DNA of 41,714 nucleotides from UBA1124 sp963933095 (GTDB taxonomy: Bacteria; Pseudomonadota; Gammaproteobacteria; Pseudomonadales; Cellvibrionaceae), in the NCBI GenBank assembly GCA_963933095.1, contig CAWVSV010000007.1, positions 1 to 41,714 on the forward strand, written 5' to 3'. How positions within the stretch are numbered: the stretch's first letter is position 1; the number at the start of each line of letters is the position of its first letter. Both the position numbers and the translations under genes were made by a program. The notes under the pieces are model-generated. The model was not told the DNA's origin and searched no databases. It worked only from the letters and a program-made list of their open reading frames with translations. Below are positions 16,155 to 25,553 of this stretch, one piece after another.

Positions 16155-16598
16155 TTATACACCCACTTTCAAGGATTCAATACCCTTGTTAGCTAACTGA
16201 TCGGCCATTTCATTTTCGCGATGACCCGAGTGCCCTTTTACCCAGCGCCAATCAACTAAATGCCGGGCAGTCTCGTCATCGAGCCGCTTCCACAAATCAT
16301 CATTTTTTACCGGTTTCTTGGCGGATGTTTTCCAACCATTTTTCTTCCAGTTGGTAATCCATTGCGTGATGCCCTGACGCACATATTGAGAGTCTGTGGT
16401 CAACACTACATTACAGCGGTTTTTAAGCGCCGCTAATCCCTCGATAGCGCCAAGTAACTCCATGCGATTATTAGTAGTGTCGCGCTCACCACCGCACAGC
16501 TCTTTTTCAGTACCCTCGCAGCGTAACAGGGCTCCCCAACCACCGGGGCCAGGATTGCCCTTACAGGCGCCATCGGTAAATATTTCCACATTTCTCAA
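16155..16598 (-). CDS. rnhA: Ribonuclease HI
   Basis: 147 aa, removes RNA from RNA-DNA hybrids. Active-site residues are Asp9 (FTDGACKGNPGPGGWG), Glu47 (NNRMELLGAIEGL), Asp69 (LTTDSQYV), the histidine in WVKGHSGHRENE and the aspartate in MADQLANKG. Length is normal (E. coli 155 aa). The start is a TTG at 16598 with GGAAA upstream, aligned with the E. coli N-terminus; a GTG three codons on is an alternative. It forms a tight pair with dnaQ on the same strand, whereas E. coli has these two genes divergent. Confidence 0.96.
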   Translation of the reverse strand: MRNVEIFTDGACKGNPGPGGWGALLRCEGTEKELCGGERDTTNNRMELLGAIEGLAALKNRCNVVLTTDSQYVRQGITQWITNWKKNGWKTSAKKPVKNDDLWKRLDDETARHLVDWRWVKGHSGHRENEMADQLANKGIESLKVGV

Positions 16599-16638
16599 AG
16601 AATTTTCCAGAACCGCAGGGCGGCAAATAGAGTAATGA

Positions 16639-17526
16639 TTAATCGATTGACTCAGCGCTGATGTTCGAGGTGCTAAACCGGGTAGATTTTATACGTTGCT
16701 CGGCCAATGACCTCGCAGAAAAACCTGCCACCGAAGATATTGGCGACCACATTGGTTTTACTGGCGTTAATGGCGCTATATGTTTTTGCGCCACAATAAC
16801 GTAATAGCCGCCAAGCGGCAAACTCAACCACGCTGCAAGCGAATCCAACCATTTGAGCTGGCGCATTATACCCTGATGCTGCAGAGGTGGCCGCACAAAA
16901 CCGCGCCGCACCTGTAGGGTTTCAAAATCGAGCAAACGCAGCCAATCCTGAACACGACTTAAGCGCAAACTGTGATGACACCAATTCGGCCTTGGAGCGA
17001 TATAACGCATGAGAATCTGATAAACACCGTAACAGCTGAGTGGATTAAAACCGACAATGAGCACATGGCCATAAGGCGTTAAAACCCTAGCCACCTCGCG
17101 TAGTAATTGATGCGGATTGGTTGAATAATCCAGACTGTGCTGAAGCACTGCAACATCTACTACTTCGGCTGACAACGGCAATGATTCGAGCAACGCACAG
17201 GCAGCCAAACCCTCGGCCGCCACTGGAGCCAAACCGAATTGATATTGAAGGGAACATCTCTTAAAGGGTGAAATAACTTCAGCAACGCCCAGCTGCATCA
17301 AATAATTGCCATGCAACTGCTCCACACAGGCATTGAGACTGTAGCGTTCATTATCTAGTAACAGCCGCCCAGCATGACTTTGCCACCAGTGATTCAAACT
17401 CAACTGAACCTGAGCCAACGGACGAACGCCGAATCGATTTTGTGCCCAGTGCTTACGAGCCGCCAACACGCGGCACCAACATGAGTGCAAATTATGAAAA
17501 CAGAGGCGTAATGATGAGTGAAACAT
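16639..17526 (-). CDS. SAM-dependent methyltransferase-like protein
   Basis: 295 aa, class I methyltransferase fold, related to the protein encoded between rnhA and gloB in Pseudomonas. The later motifs are clear: AEVVDVAVLQHSLDYSTNPH, then LLREVARVLTPYGHVLIVGF. The usual glycine-rich SAM-binding motif I should be near residues 72-82 but reads NYLMQLGVAEV, without the GxGxG pattern, so SAM binding is uncertain. The target is unknown. The gene is divergent from mltD, with about 230 bp between them; gloB, which usually lies there in Pseudomonas, is absent. Confidence 0.75.
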   Translation of the reverse strand: MFHSSLRLCFHNLHSCWCRVLAARKHWAQNRFGVRPLAQVQLSLNHWWQSHAGRLLLDNERYSLNACVEQLHGNYLMQLGVAEVISPFKRCSLQYQFGLAPVAAEGLAACALLESLPLSAEVVDVAVLQHSLDYSTNPHQLLREVARVLTPYGHVLIVGFNPLSCYGVYQILMRYIAPRPNWCHHSLRLSRVQDWLRLLDFETLQVRRGFVRPPLQHQGIMRQLKWLDSLAAWLSLPLGGYYVIVAQKHIAPLTPVKPMWSPISSVAGFSARSLAEQRIKSTRFSTSNISAESID

Positions 17527-17760
17527 TGTTTACAGCCAAGCAATAAATGGGTTGGGTTATGTCTTTTATTATTGTGAAGGTATGGCACTACAGCAAGCTA
17601 TGCAGGCCAAGTATCGCGGTTAATGAATCAATTTATTTATTTATTGTCCTTTATATTAACTAAACATAGCGCAGATACCACCTACTTAACTTGACCGGTA
17701 CAAGTCATCTGCCTAAAATCCGCGCATTTTAATGCCAGCCACAGCAGTATTGAGACTTTA

Positions 17761-19365
17761 ATGCTTAAAATCCTTCCTCTGATCATTACTATTACGCTGC
17801 TTAGCAGCGCCTGCTCAATGCTGGAGCCCACGCTAAGCCCAGAGCTAGAACCCACTACCGAAAGCTTAGCCACAATAAGTGAGATCACAGCCCCCGATTA
17901 CGATCCTTTATGCTTTGTTTTAGCGAATGAACTTGACGTCTACACTCCGTCAGGACCCAATTCGCTCTGGGAAAAGATTCGTTCGGGCTATCAGTTGCAA
18001 GAAAATTACAACCCTCGAATGGATACCTACACTGCCTACTTTGGCCGCCACCAGCGCTACATTAATCTTGTCAGCAGGCGCGGTAATCGCTACCTCCACT
18101 ACATTGTCAGCGAATTAGAAAAACGTAATATGCCCATGGAGTTGGCCCTGCTACCTATTATTGAGAGCGCCTTCGACCCTTTCGCTTATTCCCACGGTCG
18201 AGCCTCGGGTATCTGGCAATTTATCCCCAGTACCGGTGAAGCTTATGGACTCAATCAGGACTGGTGGTACGACGGCCGCCGCGATATTGTGGCTTCAACT
18301 AATGCTGCGCTGGATTACCTGCAGCGCCTAGCCAAGCGCTTTGACGATGACTATCTACTTGCTTTAGCCGCCTACAATGCGGGCGGAGGCAACGTTAACA
18401 AAGCGATACGGCGCAACCGCAAGGCTGGTAAACCGACCGATTTTTGGTCGCTAAAGCTGCCCCACGAAACCCGCACCTACGTACCGAAGCTGTTGGCTTT
18501 GTCGCGGATAATAGCCAACCCAGAACAACATCGACTAACACTGCCGGACATTCCCGATGCGCCGTATTTCGAGCAAATTAATATTCTGTCACAGATAGAC
18601 CTAGCCCAAGCGGCCAACTTAGCCAGAATCGGTATGGATGAACTGCAACTGCTAAACCCCGCCTTTAATCGCTGGGCCACAGCGCCAAACGGCCCCCATT
18701 ACTTATTAATACCGACCGACAATGTCGAGTTGTTCAAGCAAAATTTAGCTGAACTGCCCCCTGTGAACAGAATCGGTTGGGACAGATACACCATCCAATC
18801 AGGTGATTCACTGCTTAAGATTGCTGCCAAATACAACACCAATGTGGCACTTTTAAAAGATGTCAATAAACTGGACAGCAGCCGTATCCGTCAAGGCAAG
18901 ACGTTGCTCATCCCCGTCGCTACCGAACCAGAGCATTATTATGCTTTTAGTGCCGAACAGCGATTAAAGGGCAAACAAACCGATTACCAGAAAAAGTCCG
19001 GCAACACCAAAACACAGTATCGAGTGCAATCGGGCGATAGTTTTTGGAAGATATCCCGCCAGTTTGGCGTCAGCGTCAGGAACTTGGCCAAATGGAATGG
19101 CATGGCACCGAAGGACCCTCTTAAAAGCGGGCAAACACTAGTTGTTTGGAGCCAGCAACCAGTCACAGGCAGGGACTCGTCAGCGGCCATCATACGCAAG
19201 GTTCACTATAGTGTGCGAAACGGCGATTCAATCGCCAAAATCGCGGGAAAATTCAACTTATCAGCCAATGATATTCAGCTCTGGAACCCCAGCAGTCAGA
19301 ATAGTAAATATATACAGCCAGGGCAGTCACTGAAGTTGTTTGTCGATGTGACTAATGTTAACTGA
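17761..19365 (+). CDS. mltD: Membrane-bound lytic murein transglycosylase D
   Basis: 534 aa lipoprotein (lipobox LSSAC, Cys18) that cleaves the glycan strands of peptidoglycan. The SLT domain spans about residues 110-260 with catalytic Glu135 in PIIESAFDPFAYSHG, then GIWQFIPSTGEAYGL and LALAAYNAGGGNV. Three LysM peptidoglycan-binding domains follow, beginning near residues 343 (YTIQSGDSLLKIA), 420 (YRVQSGDSFWKIS) and 483 (YSVRNGDSIAKIA). The number of LysM copies varies in the family. Divergent from the methyltransferase gene. Confidence 0.95.
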   Translation: MLKILPLIITITLLSSACSMLEPTLSPELEPTTESLATISEITAPDYDPLCFVLANELDVYTPSGPNSLWEKIRSGYQLQENYNPRMDTYTAYFGRHQRYINLVSRRGNRYLHYIVSELEKRNMPMELALLPIIESAFDPFAYSHGRASGIWQFIPSTGEAYGLNQDWWYDGRRDIVASTNAALDYLQRLAKRFDDDYLLALAAYNAGGGNVNKAIRRNRKAGKPTDFWSLKLPHETRTYVPKLLALSRIIANPEQHRLTLPDIPDAPYFEQINILSQIDLAQAANLARIGMDELQLLNPAFNRWATAPNGPHYLLIPTDNVELFKQNLAELPPVNRIGWDRYTIQSGDSLLKIAAKYNTNVALLKDVNKLDSSRIRQGKTLLIPVATEPEHYYAFSAEQRLKGKQTDYQKKSGNTKTQYRVQSGDSFWKISRQFGVSVRNLAKWNGMAPKDPLKSGQTLVVWSQQPVTGRDSSAAIIRKVHYSVRNGDSIAKIAGKFNLSANDIQLWNPSSQNSKYIQPGQSLKLFVDVTNVN

Positions 19366-19394
19366 GTGTTATTTTTAACGAAGAGTATCTAAAT

Positions 19395-19580
19395 TCAACT
19401 TCGCATATACAGCAAATTGACGAAGATCTTGAAATTGTAGCTACTTAGGAAGGCGGCCTCGACCGCAAAGACTATCAAGAGAAATGTCCACATTAAAACC
19501 ATTGATATTACCATCGGCCTGAAGGCGTCATAGGGCCGATAATCTTTGCTGCCAACAAAACGATAGAAATTCTCTCTCAA
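19395..19580 (-). CDS. Possible small one-helix membrane protein
   Basis: A 61-codon frame with a TTG start at 19580 preceded by AAGGGG about 8 nt upstream. The product has a polar N-terminus (RENFYRFVGSKDYRPYDAF), one strong hydrophobic helix (ISMVLMWTFLLIVFAVEAAF) and a short tail. Composition and ribosome-binding site look real, but I do not recognise the family. Convergent with mltD, 29 bp apart. Confidence 0.45.
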   Translation of the reverse strand: MRENFYRFVGSKDYRPYDAFRPMVISMVLMWTFLLIVFAVEAAFLSSYNFKIFVNLLYMRS

Positions 19581-19694
19581 CTTTTTAGCCCCTTACCCAT
19601 GTACACATGTTGTCAGCAACTTATTTTAGTTAATAAATACCATGCATACGCGCTCTAGACCTGTTGCTACAAAAAATGCTGCCTATTATGATAT

Positions 19695-19724
19695 TTGAGC
19701 AATAAAAATACTCGTTCTTATACC
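19695..19724 (+). promoter_or_regulatory. Candidate promoter of the yejABEF operon
   Basis: TTGAGC at 19695-19700 and TATACC at 19719-19724, with an 18-bp spacer, 90 bp upstream of yejA. Each box matches about four of six consensus bases. A 9-bp direct repeat, CTAGCTGTT at 19736-19744 and 19750-19758, lies just downstream and could be a regulator site. Confidence 0.3.
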
Positions 19725-19814
19725 GCAAGGTTAGCCTAGCTGTTCTAAACTAGCTGTTAACTTGATACCTTTAGTCATACTACACAACGCAACCTCACAG
19801 CACTGAGACAAACC

Positions 19815-21650
19815 ATGGGAAAAATCCAGCGCGCGGCACTCTATTGCGGCTTTCTTGTGTTCGCTTGCAACGCGAGCGCCACAGCAAATGACACTGGCAA
19901 CCGCATCATTAAGAGTCATGCGATAGCGATGCATGGCGAGGTGAAATACCCAGTCAGCTTCACCCACTTTGACTACGCTAACCTCGGCGCAGCTAAGGGC
20001 GGCAAAGTGCGGCGTTCCAACATAGGCACCTTCGACAGCCTGAATCCTTTTATTGCCAAGGGCAATGCTGACAGTAATATTGGCATGATCTACGAAACGT
20101 TAATGACTCAATCAGGCGACGAAGCCTACTCAGTTTATGGCCTAGTGGCAGATTCGGTCGAGTACCCAGAAGATCGCAGCTGGATTATTTTTCATCTCAA
20201 TCCGAAGGCCCGCTTTCACGACGGCCATCAAATTGATGCGGATGACATTGTGTTCAGTTTCAACACTTTGATGGAAAAAGGGGCACCGCAGTACAAACAA
20301 CTTTATGAGGGTATCAAAAGTGTAAGTGCACTCAATGCTCGAGCAGTTCAATTCAATTTCAAAGGGTCAGACAACAAAGAGTTAGTTCTCACCGTAGCCG
20401 GCATCCCTGTATTACCAAAGCACTATTGGGTCGGCCGAGAGTTTGACAAAAGCAGCTTAAATATACCTTTGGGCTCTGGTCCTTATCGCGTTAAAGATAT
20501 GGACCCTGGACGCCACATAACCTATCAGCGTGTTAAAAATTATTGGAGCAGAGACTTACCCGTTAACAGAGGGCATTACAATTTTGATCATATTCGCTTT
20601 GATTATTACCGCGACAGAAATATCGAGTTAGAAGCATTTAAGGCCGGCGAGTATGATTTTAGAGTTGAATACACATCAAAGTCATGGGCGACCGAATACA
20701 CTGGATCAAAGTTTGATTCTGGTGAGATTATTAAACGCAAAGTACAGGATCAAAGCCCACAGGGCATTCAAGCGTTCATTTTAAACACTCGCAGAAAACC
20801 CTTTGACGACATAGTTATGCGCAAAGCCATGCTGTTGGCCTTTGATTTTGAATGGAGTAATAGCAGTCTATTTTATGGCGCTTATACCCGTAGCAAAAGT
20901 TATTTCACCAATTCCGAATTGGCCGCTACAGGGTTACCTAAAGGACGCGAACTTGAAATTTTAACACCATTTAAGGACCAGCTACCGAGCGCGGTCTTTA
21001 CGGATGTTTACTCCGTTCCCGTCACCGACGGCACCGGTCGCGACAGATATAACTTAATTGAAGCACAGAGGATACTTAAACAGGCCGGCTACCAGATCAT
21101 AGACAGCCAACTCCATACCCCAGGCAGCAAAACCCCAATCAGTGTCGAGTTCTTAACTTACTCTCCCCAGTTCGAGCGTATAATTAATCCATATATCAAA
21201 AATTTAAAAAAACTAGGCATCAAGGCTACCTTGCGAATAGTCGACACCTCGCAATACATTAATCGAGGCCGATCCTTTGATTTTGATATCACCACTGTGC
21301 GTCGACCACAAACACAATCACCAGGCAGTGAGCAGCGATTGATGTGGACAACCGAGGCGGCAAACACTGCCGGTTCTAGCAATTATTCAGGCATTAAAAA
21401 TCCGGTAATCGACCAACTGGTCGAATTAATTATTACCGCACCCGAGCGCACTGAATTAATCCATCGAACTCGAGCATTAGACAGAGTTTTACAACACTAC
21501 AACTTTGTCGTGCCACAATGGTTCAATGACTCGCACCGCATAGCCTATTGGAATATTTTTGAATACCCAGAAAAAGAAGTGCCTTTTGATGTAAGTTTCG
21601 ATGCAAACTTTGCCACTTGGTGGCTGAAAAGCGCGACCATTACAGACTAA
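19815..21650 (+). CDS. yejA: Oligopeptide/microcin C-type ABC transporter substrate-binding protein YejA
   Basis: 611 aa, family 5 solute-binding protein with a signal peptide (core LYCGFLVFACNASATA). It begins its mature part with a YejA-like pattern: HAIAMHGEVKYP, FTHFDYANLGAAKGG, FDSLNPFIAKG and IYETLMTQSGDE. YejA delivers peptides, and in E. coli the peptide-nucleotide microcin C, to the YejBEF membrane complex. First gene of a four-gene operon whose order equals E. coli yejABEF; it is 31 bp ahead of yejB. The start has only a weak ribosome-binding site. Confidence 0.93.
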   Translation: MGKIQRAALYCGFLVFACNASATANDTGNRIIKSHAIAMHGEVKYPVSFTHFDYANLGAAKGGKVRRSNIGTFDSLNPFIAKGNADSNIGMIYETLMTQSGDEAYSVYGLVADSVEYPEDRSWIIFHLNPKARFHDGHQIDADDIVFSFNTLMEKGAPQYKQLYEGIKSVSALNARAVQFNFKGSDNKELVLTVAGIPVLPKHYWVGREFDKSSLNIPLGSGPYRVKDMDPGRHITYQRVKNYWSRDLPVNRGHYNFDHIRFDYYRDRNIELEAFKAGEYDFRVEYTSKSWATEYTGSKFDSGEIIKRKVQDQSPQGIQAFILNTRRKPFDDIVMRKAMLLAFDFEWSNSSLFYGAYTRSKSYFTNSELAATGLPKGRELEILTPFKDQLPSAVFTDVYSVPVTDGTGRDRYNLIEAQRILKQAGYQIIDSQLHTPGSKTPISVEFLTYSPQFERIINPYIKNLKKLGIKATLRIVDTSQYINRGRSFDFDITTVRRPQTQSPGSEQRLMWTTEAANTAGSSNYSGIKNPVIDQLVELIITAPERTELIHRTRALDRVLQHYNFVVPQWFNDSHRIAYWNIFEYPEKEVPFDVSFDANFATWWLKSATITD

Positions 21651-21681
21651 TTTTTTAACCTACAGACTGAGAATATTAATC

Positions 21682-22773
21682 ATGGGAAATTACATTCTGC
21701 GACGTTTGTTGCTAATGATCCCAACGCTGTTTGGAATTTTACTGATAAATTTTGCCATCATACAAGTTGCTCCCGGTGGCCCAGTCGAACAGATGATCGC
21801 TAAGCTTCAAGGCCATGAAAATGGCAGCAGCTCTCGCCTATCAGGTGGAAATAGCGACTCGCTCAGTACCGGCGGCCAGTCAAACAACTCCAGCTACCGT
21901 GGCGGCCAAGGCTTATCAGAGGAAACTATTGCTCAAATTGAGGCCATGTATGGCTTTGATAAACCGGCCTACGAGCGCTTCACGATCATGCTCGGCAATT
22001 ACTTGGTCTTCGACTTTGGTGAGAGTTTTTTTCGCAACACCAGCGTTATCGACTTAATTTTAGAAAAGATGCCGGTCTCCATCTCGCTCGGGCTCTGGAG
22101 TACACTAATTATTTACCTTATATCCATACCGCTCGGCATAAAAAAAGCGGTTCGCCATGGCAGTAAATTCGACATCGCCAGTAGCTCTATCATTACCGTA
22201 CTCTACGCCGTCCCTGGTTTTTTACTGGCTATATTATTGATCGTTTTTTTCGCTGGTGGTAGTTACTACGACTGGTTCCCACTGCGTGGGCTGACCTCTA
22301 GTAACTTTGATGAACTAACGACCCTAGGAAAAATTCGCGATTACTTTTGGCATCTAACTCTCCCCCTCATCGCTTTTACAATTAGCGGCTTTGCAACGTT
22401 AACCATGCTGACAAAAAACTCATTTCTCGATGAAATTAATAAACAGTATGTAACCACCGCAAAGGCCAAAGGTTTAACTGAAAATAGAGTTCTTTACGGC
22501 CATGTTTTTCGCAACTCCATGCTCATTATAATTTCCGGTTTTCCAGCAGCGTTCATCAGTATATTTTTTACCGGAAGCCTACTGATTGAAGTGGTATTTT
22601 CATTAGACGGTTTAGGGTTACTTAGCTTCGAGTCTGTGGTCAACCGCGACTACCCCGTTTTCTTTGGTACCTTATTTATCTTTACTTTGATCGGGCTACT
22701 GGTGAAATTAATATCCGACATTGTTTATATCATGGTCGACCCTCGCATCGACTTCCAAAGCCAGGGAGCCTAA
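21682..22773 (+). CDS. yejB: Peptide ABC transporter permease YejB
   Basis: 363 aa inner-membrane permease. The N-terminus (NYILRRLLLMIPTLFGILL) and the VAPGGPVEQMIA segment are typical of DppB/YejB. Between residues 39 and 75 is a glycine/serine-rich periplasmic insertion ending in SYRGGQGLSEE; E. coli YejB has a similar insertion, so it is a subfamily trait. The permease motif with the EAA loop lies near residues 255-275 (KQYVTTAKAKGLTENRVLYG). Works with YejE as a heterodimer. Confidence 0.94.
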   Translation: MGNYILRRLLLMIPTLFGILLINFAIIQVAPGGPVEQMIAKLQGHENGSSSRLSGGNSDSLSTGGQSNNSSYRGGQGLSEETIAQIEAMYGFDKPAYERFTIMLGNYLVFDFGESFFRNTSVIDLILEKMPVSISLGLWSTLIIYLISIPLGIKKAVRHGSKFDIASSSIITVLYAVPGFLLAILLIVFFAGGSYYDWFPLRGLTSSNFDELTTLGKIRDYFWHLTLPLIAFTISGFATLTMLTKNSFLDEINKQYVTTAKAKGLTENRVLYGHVFRNSMLIIISGFPAAFISIFFTGSLLIEVVFSLDGLGLLSFESVVNRDYPVFFGTLFIFTLIGLLVKLISDIVYIMVDPRIDFQSQGA

Positions 22774-22775
22774 AT

Positions 22776-23804
22776 ATGATTAATTTAAGCCCAGTAAACA
22801 GCAGGCGTGCAAAAGTATTCAAAAAAAATAAAAGAGCATTTTTAAGCTTATGGCTATTTTCTTTTCTATTTTTCGGTAGTTTATTCGCTGAAGTTATTGC
22901 CAATGACAGCCCATTAATAGTCAGCTATCAAGGCTCTTGGTTTTTCCCTGCAGCAAAAATATACCCCGAAACAACCTTTGGCGGTGACTTTGAAACAGAA
23001 GCGGATTATCTTGACCCCTACGTTACTAATCTAATTGAAAACGAGGGCTGGATTCTATGGCCGCTGATTCCCTACAGCTTTGACACTCATAGCAAAGACC
23101 TAGATCAGCCTGCTCCGTCACCACCTAGCAACAGACATATTCTCGGTACAGATGATCAAGCTCGCGATGTAGCCGCCCGAGTTATTTATGGTTTTCGTAT
23201 TTCGATACTTTTTGCTTTAACGCTCACCTTTGGCAGTACCATTATTGGTATTGCAGCCGGTGCAGTACAGGGCTATTACGGCGGTAAGGTCGACCTCATA
23301 GGGCAGCGTTTTCTTGAGGTTTGGGGCTCATTACCAGTATTATTTCTGTTAATAATTTTAGCCAGTATCACCACAGCGAACTTTTGGTGGTTGCTCGGCA
23401 TAATGTTGCTATTTAGCTGGACCAGTTTAGTAGATGTAGTGAGGGCTGAATTTTTACGTTGCCGAAAACTCGACTTTGTTCGCGCCGCTCGGGCGCTAGG
23501 CGTATCAGACAGCACCATTATGTGGCGCCATATACTGCCCAACGCAGTGGTAGCCACCATTACTATGATGCCTTTTTTATTAACCGGCGCCATTGCCACA
23601 TTAACGTCACTCGACTTTCTCGGTTTTGGGCTACCGCCAGGTTCGGCCTCCTTAGGTGAACTTGTAGCGCAGGGTAAAAACAACTTACAAGCTCCCTGGC
23701 TTGCCATTACAGCCTTTGCAGTACTTTCCGCGATGCTGACACTACTAGTATTTATAGGCGAGGGAGTGCGTGACGCCTTTGACCCGCGCTTGAATCAAGG
23801 TTAA
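22776..23804 (+). CDS. yejE: Peptide ABC transporter permease YejE
   Basis: 342 aa. It starts 2 bp after the yejB stop, with AGGGAG upstream. The first part resembles E. coli YejE, with a long periplasmic stretch after helix 1 (KIYPETTFGGDFETEADYLD). The HILGTDDQARDVAARVIYGF motif and the EAA-loop region LDFVRAARALGVSDSTIMWR are those of DppC-type permeases. Partner of YejB in the importer. Confidence 0.94.
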   Translation: MINLSPVNSRRAKVFKKNKRAFLSLWLFSFLFFGSLFAEVIANDSPLIVSYQGSWFFPAAKIYPETTFGGDFETEADYLDPYVTNLIENEGWILWPLIPYSFDTHSKDLDQPAPSPPSNRHILGTDDQARDVAARVIYGFRISILFALTLTFGSTIIGIAAGAVQGYYGGKVDLIGQRFLEVWGSLPVLFLLIILASITTANFWWLLGIMLLFSWTSLVDVVRAEFLRCRKLDFVRAARALGVSDSTIMWRHILPNAVVATITMMPFLLTGAIATLTSLDFLGFGLPPGSASLGELVAQGKNNLQAPWLAITAFAVLSAMLTLLVFIGEGVRDAFDPRLNQG

Positions 23805-23806
23805 TC

Positions 23807-25396
23807 ATGACTGACTCAAACCCTCTACTTAAAATCGAAAATTTGTCGGTCGCTTTTGCCGGGCAAACTGTCGTTAACAACGTCAGTTTTTCGGTCAGCG
23901 CCGGTCAAACCTTAGCTCTTGTCGGTGAATCTGGCTCTGGTAAATCAGTGACTGCGTTCTCTATTTTGAAACTGCTGCCCTACCCTAACGCCAGCCACCC
24001 TAGTGGCAAAATATTTTATAACGGCCAAAATCTACTAAACTTAAATGAACAAGTGCTGCAAAAAATTCGCGGCAATCATATCGGCATAATATTTCAAGAG
24101 CCTATGGCAGCGCTCAACCCGCTGCACACCGTTGAGAAACAGATAACAGAAGTATTGCGGCTTCACAAACACCTAAACGCCCAACAGTGCCGAGAAAGAA
24201 CTCTGGCGCTACTGGAGAAAGTCCAGATCGTCAATCCAGAGCAACGGCTGAGCAGCTATCCGCACGAACTTTCGGGCGGGCAACGCCAGAGAGTAATGAT
24301 TGCTATGGCATTGGCCTGCGAGCCCGCAGTGTTAATTGCAGACGAGCCAACAACGGCACTCGACGTCACCGTACAGAGACAAATACTACAACTATTGAAA
24401 GACCTACAGCACAGTAACAAAATGGCACTGATACTAATAACGCATGACCTAGAAGTGGTGCGCCACTACAGTGACCATGTTTGCGTGATGCGACATGGTG
24501 AGATCGTTGAGGCCAATGACTGCGCCACACTATTCTCAGCGCCCACACATCCTTATACCCGCGAACTGCTCGATAGCCGCCCCAAAGGTCTGCCCAAGCC
24601 CTACAACACTAATGCAGAAACACTACTGGGGACTAAAGGACTGAGTGTTAAGTTCCCACTTCATAAACCACTATTTCGCGCTCCATCGAAATTTTTACAC
24701 GCACTCAAACCCATTGATATTTGCATTAAAAAAGGTAGTACTCTTGGCATAGTAGGCGAAAGCGGCTCTGGAAAATCAACCTTAGCTATGGCCATGCTGC
24801 GTTTACAGCCATCTGAAGGTGAGATTAACTATCGTCACATTGCTCTCAACGAGCTGAACCAAAAACAACTGCGACCCTATCGCAAAAAGATTCAAGTAGT
24901 CTTTCAAGACCCTTTTGCCAGCTTGAGTCCACGCATGAGTGTCAGCGCCATTATTGCCGAGGGTCTAACGCTGCATGAGCAGCTCAGCGTGGAAGATCAA
25001 GATAAGCGCGTTATAAATATTATGCGTACCGTCGAAATGGATCCAGAGACTCGCCACCGCTACCCACATGAATTCTCTGGTGGTCAACGTCAGCGTATAG
25101 CAATTGCTCGCGCACTGATTCTTAAACCTGAAATCATTGTTCTGGACGAACCCACATCAGCTCTGGATCGCGCGGTTCAAGTTCAAGTCATAGAACTGCT
25201 ACGGCGCCTACAAAACCAATTTCAGCTCACTTATATCTTTATCAGTCATGATCTAGAAGTTATTAAGGCGCTGAGCCACAAAGTAATCGTTATGCGTGCA
25301 GGTGAAATTGTAGAGCGAGGTGATTGCCGGCAAGTATTGGAGTCACCTCAACACGAGTATACGCGCGCACTGCTCGAAGCCGCATTTAGGCAGTAA
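23807..25396 (+). CDS. yejF: Peptide ABC transporter ATP-binding protein YejF (fused dual ATPase)
   Basis: 529 aa with two complete ATPase domains in one chain. The first has Walker A GESGSGKS near residue 43, the signature LSGGQRQRV and Walker B VLIADEPTTALD. The second has GESGSGKS near residue 318, FSGGQRQRIAIA and IIVLDEPTSALD. Both ATP sites look intact. It powers import by YejABE. It starts 2 bp after the yejE stop, preceded by AAGG, and the operon ends at the hairpin at 25554-25597. Confidence 0.95.
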   Translation: MTDSNPLLKIENLSVAFAGQTVVNNVSFSVSAGQTLALVGESGSGKSVTAFSILKLLPYPNASHPSGKIFYNGQNLLNLNEQVLQKIRGNHIGIIFQEPMAALNPLHTVEKQITEVLRLHKHLNAQQCRERTLALLEKVQIVNPEQRLSSYPHELSGGQRQRVMIAMALACEPAVLIADEPTTALDVTVQRQILQLLKDLQHSNKMALILITHDLEVVRHYSDHVCVMRHGEIVEANDCATLFSAPTHPYTRELLDSRPKGLPKPYNTNAETLLGTKGLSVKFPLHKPLFRAPSKFLHALKPIDICIKKGSTLGIVGESGSGKSTLAMAMLRLQPSEGEINYRHIALNELNQKQLRPYRKKIQVVFQDPFASLSPRMSVSAIIAEGLTLHEQLSVEDQDKRVINIMRTVEMDPETRHRYPHEFSGGQRQRIAIARALILKPEIIVLDEPTSALDRAVQVQVIELLRRLQNQFQLTYIFISHDLEVIKALSHKVIVMRAGEIVERGDCRQVLESPQHEYTRALLEAAFRQ

Positions 25397-25553
25397 AAAA
25401 TCAGCACACTCCTCTGCGATAATAGATACAGCAAATCACCAACATTGTCATAGCATAGCCCTGTGTGGCCGGCACAGCTATTACATCACCTTGTGGTGCC
25501 ATTATTAGTTACATAGGCAGGCCAGTGCCAGCGCGCTGATTAACTTATATTTT

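Noticed and set aside
21790..21915. Glycine/serine-rich stretch in YejB as an insertion or recent low-complexity expansion
   Set aside because: E. coli YejB has a comparable glycine-rich insertion at the same place, so it is a normal trait of the subfamily.
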